Origin: CBDDFV01 sp965227335
Lineage (GTDB): Bacteria; Planctomycetota; Phycisphaerae; Phycisphaerales; SM1A02
Length of the DNA: 64,000 nt
Reading direction: 5' to 3'
Assembly (NCBI GenBank): GCA_965227335.1
Contig: CBDDFV010000001.1
Location: forward strand, 1,116,001-1,180,000
Shown here: piece by piece, positions 51,853 through 58,913 of the stretch
Numbering within the stretch: position 1 is the stretch's first letter
Layout of the letters: each line of letters opens with the position of its first letter
Position numbers and translations under genes: made by a program
The notes under the pieces: generated by a model
What the model saw: the letters and a program-made list of their open reading frames with translations, nothing else
Told to the model about the DNA's origin: nothing
Databases searched by the model: none

Positions 51853-52698
51853 ATGACCACCGTCCGATGCCTGGCCGCCCGACTTCCCGTCCTGGGGCTG
51901 CTGCTCGCGACGCTGCTCGTCGTCGGGTGCAGCGAAGGCGGATCCGATCCCGCCGCCACCCCCGAGACGCCCGCTGCGACGCCGTCCGAGTCCTCGACCC
52001 CGGCCCCGGCCGCGACCGAGACCTCCGCGGCGGACGACGCCGACGAGACGGACGACAACGGGGGGACCGCCCCCGCGGATGACGCCGATGACGCGTCCGC
52101 CGCCGCGCCGGCCGCGACGAACCCGCCGGACGTCATTCCCGCCACGCCGATCATCGATCCCGTCAATGGTCCCGACGAGTATCCGCCGCTCACGGCGGTG
52201 ATCGACACCGACAAGGGCGTGATGAAGATCAAGCTCTATCCGAACATCGGGCCGCAGGAGGTGATCGCTCATTTCGTCAACCTCGTGCAGCGCGGCTACT
52301 ACGACGGCCTGACCTGGCATTACGTCATGCCCGGCTTCAAGATCTCCACCGGCGATCCCGCCGAAGGGGCCGTCGGCGGCGACCTCGGCTACCGCGTCAA
52401 CCACGAGTTCACCCGTCTGACGCACGAGAGCGAGTACCCCGTCTCGATGTCCGCCGTGCAGCTCAACCAGATCGACAGCATGTTCTTCATCAGCATGTCG
52501 CCGCTGTCCGGCGCCGATCTGAAGTACGCGATGTTCGGCAATGTCATCGAAGGCCAGGACGTCGTGCATCAGGTCCAGCAGGGCGATCGCATCCGCTCGA
52601 TCACCATCGAGGGCGAGACGAAGTGGCTCCTGCAGGACTGGGCGCCCGAGATCCGGGCCTGGAACGCCGTTCTGGATCGAACCCAGCGTCAACGCTGA
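51853..52698 (+). CDS. Cyclophilin-type peptidyl-prolyl isomerase lipoprotein
   Basis: 281 residues with a lipoprotein signal (LGLLLATLLVVGCSEGG), a long Ala/Thr/Pro/Asp-rich linker (about 30-110) and a cyclophilin domain: TAVIDTDKGVMKIKLYPNIGPQEVIAHFVNLVQRGYYDGLTWHYVMPGFKISTGDP, then MFGNVIEGQDVVHQVQQGD. The usual FHRVIPGFM..GGD reads WHYVMPGFKISTGD and the QFFI motif reads MFFISM, so activity may be altered. It should help fold exported proteins near the membrane surface. GAGGAG precedes the ATG. A terminator follows at 52742. Confidence 0.9.
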   Translation: MTTVRCLAARLPVLGLLLATLLVVGCSEGGSDPAATPETPAATPSESSTPAPAATETSAADDADETDDNGGTAPADDADDASAAAPAATNPPDVIPATPIIDPVNGPDEYPPLTAVIDTDKGVMKIKLYPNIGPQEVIAHFVNLVQRGYYDGLTWHYVMPGFKISTGDPAEGAVGGDLGYRVNHEFTRLTHESEYPVSMSAVQLNQIDSMFFISMSPLSGADLKYAMFGNVIEGQDVVHQVQQGDRIRSITIEGETKWLLQDWAPEIRAWNAVLDRTQRQR

Positions 52699-52741
52699 CC
52701 GCGATCCGACCCGTTCCCGCCCCCGCCGAACCATCCGACGT

Positions 52742-52774
52742 CGCCGCTCGATTCACGGGCGGCGTTGTCTTTTT
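52742..52774 (+). terminator. Intrinsic terminator after cyclophilin gene
   Basis: A 9-bp stem CGCCGCTCG/CGGGCGGCG (one T-G pair), loop ATTCA, then TTGTCTTTTT. Confidence 0.8.
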
Positions 52775-52870
52775 GGCTCGCGTCGGCGATCATCGAATTG
52801 CACGATTCTGTCGGGCATGGACGGACTGGGAGGGAAGAGGGCCAGACCCGGCGATCCGGGAGGTGTGCAC

Positions 52871-53296
52871 GTGGATCAGGCGGACATGAAGGGCTCGCTG
52901 TTCTGGATGCTGCTCGCGGCGGCGTTGTTCGGTTACTTCGGATGGGCCGTGACCACGCCCAACGTGATGACGCCCGGCGGCCAGCCCGCGTGGGCCGCAC
53001 TCCCCGCGACGCTCCACTGGACGCTGCGTGGCGCGTCGATCGGCTACGGGGCGGCGTTCCTGCTCACGATCGTCGCGCCCCGCCCGGGCATGTTTCTGTA
53101 CGGCGGGACGGGCTTCGCAACCGCCGCGCTGATGCTGGTCTGCGCCGCGTGGGACTTCATTGACAACCAGATCGGCCTGCTCATTCCCCCGTTCCTGCTC
53201 CTGATCTTCGCGGTCTGGAACGGGTATGTCGCCCTCGACATCCTGTCGCGACTGCTGCTGAATCGCGACGCCGCGTCCGCCGACCCGGCCGCCTGA
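52871..53296 (+). CDS. Small polytopic membrane protein of unknown function
   Basis: I start this gene at the GTG at 52871, which has GGGAGG 8 nt upstream; an ATG at 52817 and another at 52886 are alternatives. The 141-residue product has about four hydrophobic segments (LFWMLLAAALFGYFGWAV, ASIGYGAAFLLTIVA, FLYGGTGFATAALMLVCAAW, LIPPFLLLIFAVWNGYVAL) separated by short loops, so it is an integral inner-membrane protein. I do not recognise the family. Confidence 0.72.
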   Translation: MDQADMKGSLFWMLLAAALFGYFGWAVTTPNVMTPGGQPAWAALPATLHWTLRGASIGYGAAFLLTIVAPRPGMFLYGGTGFATAALMLVCAAWDFIDNQIGLLIPPFLLLIFAVWNGYVALDILSRLLLNRDAASADPAA

Positions 53297-53408
53297 CCTC
53301 AACGTTCCCGGACCCGCCCGTCGCTCGGATCGATCTTCAGCCCGCATCGTGATTCGTCGATAGACCCGGAGCGGTCCGCCCTGTCCTGCTGACCCGCCGG
53401 AGTCATCC

Positions 53409-53921
53409 ATGTCCGACGACGCGTCCCATCCGAATCCCGAGACGAATGCGGCCCCCGTGGACGCCGCGTCCGGCGCGGTCGACACGCAGGAGAACCGCCG
53501 GACGGCGGCGCGTCTGGGCCACGACCAGCCCGTCGCCGTGATGCTGCTCAACGCCGACGGCGATTTCGAGCCGCCCCGCGTGGCCCGCACGAACGATGTC
53601 TCGAAGGGCGGCGTCTCGATCCGCTGCGAACACATGATGGACGCCGGCGCGATCGGCGTCATGCAGTTCGTGCACCCCGACGGTCGCGCCGCGATGGTCG
53701 GCTGCGAGGTCCGGCACTGCCGGTATCTCGACGACGGCGTCCACCAGATCGGAATCATGTTCACGAAGCTCGACGCCTCGATCGACCCGCGGCAGTTCCT
53801 CGACGAGCAGGGCGGCGTGCGTCCGCTGCACCCGGACCTCGCGCCGGCGACCGACGCGTCCGCGGACCCCGACACGCCCGCCCCGGATGATGTCGCCGCC
53901 GACGCCGCGGACGCGGCCTGA
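53409..53921 (+). CDS. PilZ-like domain protein
   Basis: 170 residues. After a polar 25-residue tail the protein reads TQENRRTAARLGHDQPVAVMLLNADG and later NDVSKGGVSIRCEHMM, resembling the RRxxxR and (D/N)xSxxG motifs with which PilZ domains bind cyclic di-GMP; here they are RRTAAR and DVSKGG. The domain ends about residue 130 (HQIGIMFTKLD). The C-terminal 40 residues are acidic and Ala/Asp/Pro-rich. It is likely a small cytoplasmic effector or adaptor; binding of c-di-GMP is plausible but not proven. An SRPBCC gene follows after 48 bp. Confidence 0.72.
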   Translation: MSDDASHPNPETNAAPVDAASGAVDTQENRRTAARLGHDQPVAVMLLNADGDFEPPRVARTNDVSKGGVSIRCEHMMDAGAIGVMQFVHPDGRAAMVGCEVRHCRYLDDGVHQIGIMFTKLDASIDPRQFLDEQGGVRPLHPDLAPATDASADPDTPAPDDVAADAADAA

Positions 53922-53969
53922 GTCGCGCCGGCGGGTCCGGCGCGGTATGCTCGCGGCGGAGCCACCGCG

Positions 53970-54431
53970 ATGATTCGACACGAAGAAGACGGCTACTGGC
54001 TGGTGATCGAGGAAACGATCGCCGCGCACCACGAAGAGATCTTCGGCGCCATCACGACCGCCACCGGCCTGCGGCAGTGGTTTCCGCTGGACGCCGAGAT
54101 CGATCTCCGCACCGGCGGACGCGTGACGTTGTCCTGGGACAAGGACTTCAACCGCACCACGACGATCGCCATCCTCAATTACGACCCGGGCGGCCAGATC
54201 GTCTGGGACTGGATCGTCTCCTACGGCGACACGCACGCCCCGATCTACTGGTCTGTCGAGCCCGTCCTCGACCAGGGCTGCAAGGTGACCTTCCGCCAGG
54301 GCCCGTACCGCGAGAACACGGAGTCGTTCATCGCCATGGCGGGCGAAGCATCCACGTGGCAGTGGTACATCTGCAACCTCCGCACGCTCCACGAAGCGAA
54401 ACTCGACATGCGCCAGCACCGCCCGCTGTGA
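53970..54431 (+). CDS. SRPBCC-superfamily (AHSA1/START-like) protein
   Basis: A 153-residue soluble protein with the START-like layout: EETIAAHHEEIFGAITTATGLRQWFPLDAEIDLRTGGRVTLSW near the N-terminus and WSVEPVLDQGCKVTFRQGPY before a C-terminal helix. The segment TTATGLRQWF is the usual switch between helix 2 and strand 2 of AHSA1-like proteins, which bind hydrophobic ligands or regulate Hsp90-like chaperones. The ligand is unknown. It lies downstream of the PilZ-like gene on the same strand. Confidence 0.8.
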   Translation: MIRHEEDGYWLVIEETIAAHHEEIFGAITTATGLRQWFPLDAEIDLRTGGRVTLSWDKDFNRTTTIAILNYDPGGQIVWDWIVSYGDTHAPIYWSVEPVLDQGCKVTFRQGPYRENTESFIAMAGEASTWQWYICNLRTLHEAKLDMRQHRPL

Positions 54432-54498
54432 GCGCGGCACGCCCCTCCCAGCCCCGGCGCCGCCGGGGGTCACCCCCACACTGACATCGCAAGTCGCG

Positions 54499-55014
54499 TT
54501 ACCCCCACACCGCCGGCAGCACCCCCCGCACCGCCGCCTGCGTCACGATCAGCGCGTACACCCCTGCGATCAGGTCGTCGATCAGAATCCCCCAGCCCGC
54601 CGACCACCGCTGCAGCCCACGGGCGGGCGGCGGCTTCGTGATGTCGAACAGCCGGAACGTGCTGAACGCGATCGCCGCCAGCGTCAGGTTCCAGAGCACG
54701 CCGCCGTCGTCGCTGAACGAACGCCACGGCAGCAGCAGCAGGGGAATCGCCTGACCCGCCACCTCGTCCGCCACCACGCAGCCCGGGTCCTTCTTCCCGT
54801 ACGCCGTCTCCGACCAGTCGCCGAAACGCACGCAGACCACGCAGCCGAGCAGGCCCAGCGTGGCGACCGCGACGTCGAGCGTCCAGTGGGGACCGCCCAT
54901 CACGATGAGCATCACGAGCGCCAACGCGACCGGCGGCGTCGAGCCCCATGTGCCCGGCGCCGGACGCAGGTGGCCGAGTCCGCCCGCGGTGAGCAGTCCG
55001 CCCCGCACGCTCAT
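54499..55014 (-). CDS. pgpA: Phosphatidylglycerophosphatase A
   Basis: A 171-residue membrane-associated enzyme starting at the ATG at 55012-55014; the long in-frame upstream extension is a shadow of pgsA. Motifs typical of PgpA: GGLGHLRPAPGTWGS near the N-terminus, DPGCVVADEVAGQAIPLLLLPW and FRLFDITKPPPA, then GWGILIDDLIAGVYA. It removes the phosphate from phosphatidylglycerophosphate to give phosphatidylglycerol. It overlaps the stop of pgsA by 4 bp, pairing the last two steps of phosphatidylglycerol synthesis in one transcript. Confidence 0.93.
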   Translation of the reverse strand: MSVRGGLLTAGGLGHLRPAPGTWGSTPPVALALVMLIVMGGPHWTLDVAVATLGLLGCVVCVRFGDWSETAYGKKDPGCVVADEVAGQAIPLLLLPWRSFSDDGGVLWNLTLAAIAFSTFRLFDITKPPPARGLQRWSAGWGILIDDLIAGVYALIVTQAAVRGVLPAVWG

Positions 55015-55667
55015 GCGTCGGTGGTCCGCTGTTCGCGCATCCACGTGCGCAGACGCAGCACATACGGCGCGCCGGACCACACCGTCACAACCACCGTGGC
55101 GTAGACGATCACATGGCACGTCCACCGGGCCCACGCCGCGCCGGTCGGGCCGGTGTCGACGTTGACCACGAGGAACAGGATCACGGGGACGGCGACGGAC
55201 TGGAGGATCATCTTCCCCTTGCCGGACCAGCCGGCGGAGAAGTCGCCGCCCTCGCCCTCGACCACGCCGCGAATGCCGGTCACGAGCAGTTCGCGGGCGA
55301 GCATGACGACCACCATCCACGGATAAACGCTGGTGACCATCGTGAAGAAGTCGCCGGCCTCGACCCATTCGCTGGCCACGAAGCGCGGCCCGGCGAGGTA
55401 GATGAACGCGCCGAGCACGAGCACCTTGTCGCAGAAGGGATCCATGATGCGGCCGAAAACGGAGACCACGTCCCACCGCCGCGCGAGGTAGCCGTCGAGA
55501 AAATCCGTGAACGCGGCGACGATGAAGATCACGATCGCGAGGTTCGCCCACAGCGTGTGCTGATCGGGATAGCGGTAGATATTGAGCGTGGCGAAGAACG
55601 CCGCCGCGAGTACGAGTCGGAGCAGCGTCAGGGCGTTCGGAAGGTTCTTGCGGACGCCTTCGGACAT
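55011..55667 (-). CDS. pgsA: CDP-diacylglycerol--glycerol-3-phosphate 3-phosphatidyltransferase
   Basis: A 218-residue inner-membrane enzyme with the CDP-alcohol phosphotransferase motif DFLDGYLARRWDVVSVFGRIMDPFCDK (D-x2-D-G-x2-A-R-x8-G-x3-D-x3-D), preceded by PNALTLLRLVLA typical of PgsA. Several hydrophobic helices follow. It transfers glycerol-3-phosphate to CDP-diacylglycerol to make phosphatidylglycerophosphate, the substrate of PgpA encoded immediately downstream with a 4-bp overlap. Confidence 0.93.
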   Translation of the reverse strand: MSEGVRKNLPNALTLLRLVLAAAFFATLNIYRYPDQHTLWANLAIVIFIVAAFTDFLDGYLARRWDVVSVFGRIMDPFCDKVLVLGAFIYLAGPRFVASEWVEAGDFFTMVTSVYPWMVVVMLARELLVTGIRGVVEGEGGDFSAGWSGKGKMILQSVAVPVILFLVVNVDTGPTGAAWARWTCHVIVYATVVVTVWSGAPYVLRLRTWMREQRTTDA

Positions 55668-55833
55668 GCCGTGATGCTACCCCGTTTTTCCGCCCGTGAC
55701 GCGCTGTCGCCGCGGTTTCGGTCGATCTGTGCAAGCCGTGGACGTCCGGGCGACATGACGAGGTGACGCGACGCGAGCGCGAGCCGCCGACCGGCGTCCG
55801 CCCGCGGCGTCCGACTCCAGAGAGGACACGCCC

Positions 55834-57336
55834 ATGACCCGTTCCTGTTCCCGTTCCCGTTTCGCCGCGGCTTCCGTCGTCACGCTGTGCGCCGTCGGCG
55901 CGGCGCCCGTTTTCGCCGACGGCGCGCCCGTCGCCGCGTGGTCCGATCTGCTCACCCCCTCGCCCTTCACGAGCACAAGCCTCGTCCGCTTCGCGCCGGA
56001 CGGCGACGTGTACGTCGCCGGTCGACTCACCGACGCCGACCAGACCACCGACATCCTGCTCGCCCGCTACAGCGATGCGGGCGAACTGCTCTGGCTCCGC
56101 ACCTACGAGGGGCCCGTCGACCTCGACGACAACGCCCACGATCTCGAGATCACCCCCGAGGGCGTCAGCGTCGTCGGCACGTCGGTCGGCGAGCGCGGCC
56201 CGCAGACCGTCCTTCTCAACTACACCGCGGACGGCGAATTCCTCGGCGAGAACCGCACGATCGGTCCCGACTTCGCCGGGTTCGGCGCGCCGCAACTCGC
56301 GCTCGGCGCCGACGGCTGCCGCGTCATCGCCACCGACGACAACAACGGGGCCGGCGTCCTCGAGGCGTACACCGTCGACGGGGAGCAGCTCTACAGCATC
56401 CCGCTCGAGGTCAACGCGGTCGGCGGCGTCTCCGCGCTCGCGGTCGGGCCCGATCACAGCGTTTTTCTCGTCACGATCGAAGATGGTCCCGCCCCCGGAC
56501 TCGACATGGCCTACATCGCACGGAAGTACGATGAGAACGGCGTCTTCCAGTGGTCCCAGGCCTTCCCCGGCGAGACCGGACTGGTGCTGTCGGAGGCGCT
56601 GATCGTCCCGCTGCCCGACGGCGGGGCCGTGTTCGCGGGCTCGCCCGAAATCGGCTGCCCGACGATCAAGACCCGCGTCTGGCGGCAGGATGCGGACGGC
56701 GCCGTGCTCTGGCAACGCGATCTGCCCGATCAGACGTTCTGTGCCTTCGGCGTGCTGGAGGACCTCGACCTCGCCCCGGCGGGCGACGCGGTCTTCGTCA
56801 CGATCAGCGGCGCGTTCCCCGTGTCGCACGTCGTGCGGCTCGGTCTCGACGGCGAGACCGACTGGAGTCGCACCATCGGCGGCCTTGTCAACGTCCGCTT
56901 CCGCAGCCTCGCCCCCCTGGAGGACGGACGGGTCGTCGTCGGCGGACTGCAGTCGCCGCTCGGCGATGTGATCGCCCTCGATCTTCGCTTCGACTGTTTC
57001 GCGGCGGACGGCGGCCTCGACTGGACGACCACCGTCGCCGGTCAGGCCGACGAGGCGGACTTCTTCGCCGACGTCGTGGGACAGGGGCGGGATGTCGCCA
57101 TTGTCGGCGGGCTCCGGAATGTGGATAACACCTTGCTCGACGGCTTCGTGACGCATCTCACGTTCGCCGGCTGTGCGGGCGATCTCTCGGGCGACGACGT
57201 CGTGACCGCCGCGGACCTGGCCCTGCTGCTCGCCGCGTGGGGCTCGGACGACCCGGTCGCCGACCTGACCGGCGACGACGTGGTCGACGGCGCGGATCTC
57301 GCCGTCCTGCTCGCGGCGTGGGGATCGTGCGACTGA
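55834..57336 (+). CDS. Secreted beta-propeller-like protein with C-terminal dockerin-like pair
   Basis: 500 residues with a signal peptide (FAAASVVTLCAVGAAPVFA). The middle is a series of about 50-residue repeats of delta-60 or SBBP type (VRFAPDGDVYVAGRLTDADQTTDILLARYSDAGELLWLRTY and similar), expected to form a beta-propeller. The C-terminus has two EF-hand/dockerin-like units (GDLSGDDVVTAADLALLL and ADLTGDDVVDGADLAVLL) with DDVV in place of the usual DGVV. Exported; probably held at the surface or in a complex through the tail. Function unknown. It is immediately upstream of, and unrelated to, the nuo genes. Confidence 0.85.
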   Translation: MTRSCSRSRFAAASVVTLCAVGAAPVFADGAPVAAWSDLLTPSPFTSTSLVRFAPDGDVYVAGRLTDADQTTDILLARYSDAGELLWLRTYEGPVDLDDNAHDLEITPEGVSVVGTSVGERGPQTVLLNYTADGEFLGENRTIGPDFAGFGAPQLALGADGCRVIATDDNNGAGVLEAYTVDGEQLYSIPLEVNAVGGVSALAVGPDHSVFLVTIEDGPAPGLDMAYIARKYDENGVFQWSQAFPGETGLVLSEALIVPLPDGGAVFAGSPEIGCPTIKTRVWRQDADGAVLWQRDLPDQTFCAFGVLEDLDLAPAGDAVFVTISGAFPVSHVVRLGLDGETDWSRTIGGLVNVRFRSLAPLEDGRVVVGGLQSPLGDVIALDLRFDCFAADGGLDWTTTVAGQADEADFFADVVGQGRDVAIVGGLRNVDNTLLDGFVTHLTFAGCAGDLSGDDVVTAADLALLLAAWGSDDPVADLTGDDVVDGADLAVLLAAWGSCD

Positions 57337-57457
57337 GACGTCGACCCGCGGCAGATCCGCTTGACCTCAACGGGCCGAGTCGTCCTCGCCATCGGCAGGG
57401 GGGCGACTCGGCTCGCGGCTCGTGGGTCCAACTTTGTGACAGGATGCACAGACTCGG

Positions 57458-57486
57458 TTGCGGGATCGAAATCGCGGCCGTATCTT
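57458..57486 (+). promoter_or_regulatory. Candidate promoter of nuoJKLMN
   Basis: TTGCGG, 17-bp spacer, TATCTT, about 100 nt before the nuoJ start, in the 252-bp gap after the propeller gene. Boxes are only moderate matches. Confidence 0.35.
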
Positions 57487-57588
57487 GCGTGTCGCCTTGC
57501 CGGCGGTCGCGTGAGTTGAGCGCGAAACCGGCGTTCGTCGAACCACGCGGGACGATCGATCCCGCCGCGCGACTCACGCTCCCTGCTG

Positions 57589-58560
57589 ATGCCATCCCTC
57601 CTCCTGTACACCGTCACCGTCGTCGGGCTTCTGGGGCTGTATCTCGTCGTGCGCCCGGGCGGGCGGCCGGTGCGGATCGCGGGGATGCTGCTGGGTCTGG
57701 CCACCTTCGCGTGGCTGCTCAAGCTGGGCGTGGCGTCGATTCCGGGCGACTCCTTCAATCCCTTCGCGTTGATCTTCAGCCTGATCGCGGTCGCCGCGGG
57801 CGGGCGGATGATCAGCCACCCGCGTCCGGTGTTCGCGGCGTTGTATTTCGTGCTGGTCGTGATCAGTTCGGCGGGTCTGCTGCTGATGCTCGAAGCGGAG
57901 TTCATGGCGTTTGCGGTGATCATCGTCTACGCCGGCGCGATCCTGATCACGTACCTGTTCGTGCTGATGCTCGCCCACCAGTCGCCCACGCCGGAGGAGG
58001 GGGAGTCGCCGGAGGCGTACGACCGCCTGCCTCGCGAGCCCGGAGCGGCGATTCTGGTCGGCTTCTTCGTGATGGCCCTGCTCGCCCACACGCTGGTCGG
58101 CCCGAAGCGGGCGATCGCGATTGCTCCGTCGCCCGTGGAGCGGGCGCAGGCGGTGTGGCTGCAGCTGGAATCGATGCCGGTGCAGTTCCGCGACACGCTT
58201 GAGGCGACGCACCCCGGCTTCGACTGGCCCCCGACCCCCGACGACGCGACCGGCCGCCTCATCCAGATCGATGCGAACGGCGACGCCTTCGTGATGGGAC
58301 ACCTGGTCGACGAGACGCGGGTCCAGCGGTTTGATCTGCCGGACAGCGCGGCGCCCCGCAACGTGCAGCAGGTCGGCTGGGCGCTCGTCGCGAAGTTTCC
58401 GGCGAGTCTCGAGGTCGCGGGCGTGATCCTGCTGATGGCGATGTTCGGGGCCGTGGTCCTGGCGCGTCGGCAGATCGAACTCGGCGAGGATGAACTGCGG
58501 GAATCGGCGGGTCTGCAGCGGCTGACCGACGGCGAAGCGACGGCGGGAGGCGCGTCATGA
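57589..58560 (+). CDS. nuoJ: NADH-quinone oxidoreductase subunit J
   Basis: A 323-residue polytopic membrane protein, first gene of the local nuo cluster. Family features are PRPVFAALYFVLVVISSAGLLLMLEAEFMAFAVIIVYAGAILITYLFVLML with the usual conserved turn in the third helix. It is longer than typical NuoJ (about 170-200 residues) because of a C-terminal extension (about 170-300) with a large loop before the last helix VAGVILLMAMFGAVVLARRQI. It belongs to the membrane arm of complex I next to NuoK. Its stop overlaps the nuoK start by 4 bp. Confidence 0.93.
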   Translation: MPSLLLYTVTVVGLLGLYLVVRPGGRPVRIAGMLLGLATFAWLLKLGVASIPGDSFNPFALIFSLIAVAAGGRMISHPRPVFAALYFVLVVISSAGLLLMLEAEFMAFAVIIVYAGAILITYLFVLMLAHQSPTPEEGESPEAYDRLPREPGAAILVGFFVMALLAHTLVGPKRAIAIAPSPVERAQAVWLQLESMPVQFRDTLEATHPGFDWPPTPDDATGRLIQIDANGDAFVMGHLVDETRVQRFDLPDSAAPRNVQQVGWALVAKFPASLEVAGVILLMAMFGAVVLARRQIELGEDELRESAGLQRLTDGEATAGGAS

Positions 58561-58904
58561 CGGGCCATGTCGTCACGCTGGCGTCGATGGCGCCGATGAG
58601 CGAGCAGGCGCTCGCCCAGTATCTGCTCACCGCGTCGGCGCTGTTCGTGATCGGCCTGATCGGCTTCCTCACCCGTCGCAACATGATCGTGATGTTCCTC
58701 TGTACGGAACTGATGTTCCAGGCGGCGGGGATTGCGATGGTGGCGTTCGGCCGCTGGCACTTCGACGTGTCCGGCCAGGTGTTTCTGATCTTCGTGTTGA
58801 CGGTCGCCGCGGCGGAAGCGGCGCTGGCCCTGGGTCTCGTGGTGCTGCTCTTCCGACGTCGGGAGACGCTGAGCGCCGAGGCCTGGTCGGAGTTGCGGGA
58901 GTAG
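58557..58904 (+). CDS. nuoK: NADH-quinone oxidoreductase subunit K
   Basis: 115 residues, three transmembrane helices. The family core reads LTASALFVIGLIGFLTRRNMIVMFLCTELMFQAAGIAMVAF, including the membrane-embedded Glu of the TELM segment (CTELMF) used in proton translocation, then GQVFLIFVLTVAAAEAALALGLVVLLFRRR with the second conserved Glu. The first about 15 residues (MTGHVVTLASMAPMS) exceed the family start, but the ATG overlaps the nuoJ stop as ATGA, which supports it. Confidence 0.95.
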   Translation: MTGHVVTLASMAPMSEQALAQYLLTASALFVIGLIGFLTRRNMIVMFLCTELMFQAAGIAMVAFGRWHFDVSGQVFLIFVLTVAAAEAALALGLVVLLFRRRETLSAEAWSELRE

Positions 58905-58913
58905 CGTGGCCTG

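Noticed and set aside
52672..52690. CTGGGTTCGATCCAG on the minus strand at the end of the cyclophilin gene looks like a T-arm
   Set aside because: No matching acceptor stem or anticodon arm is found; it lies in coding sequence.
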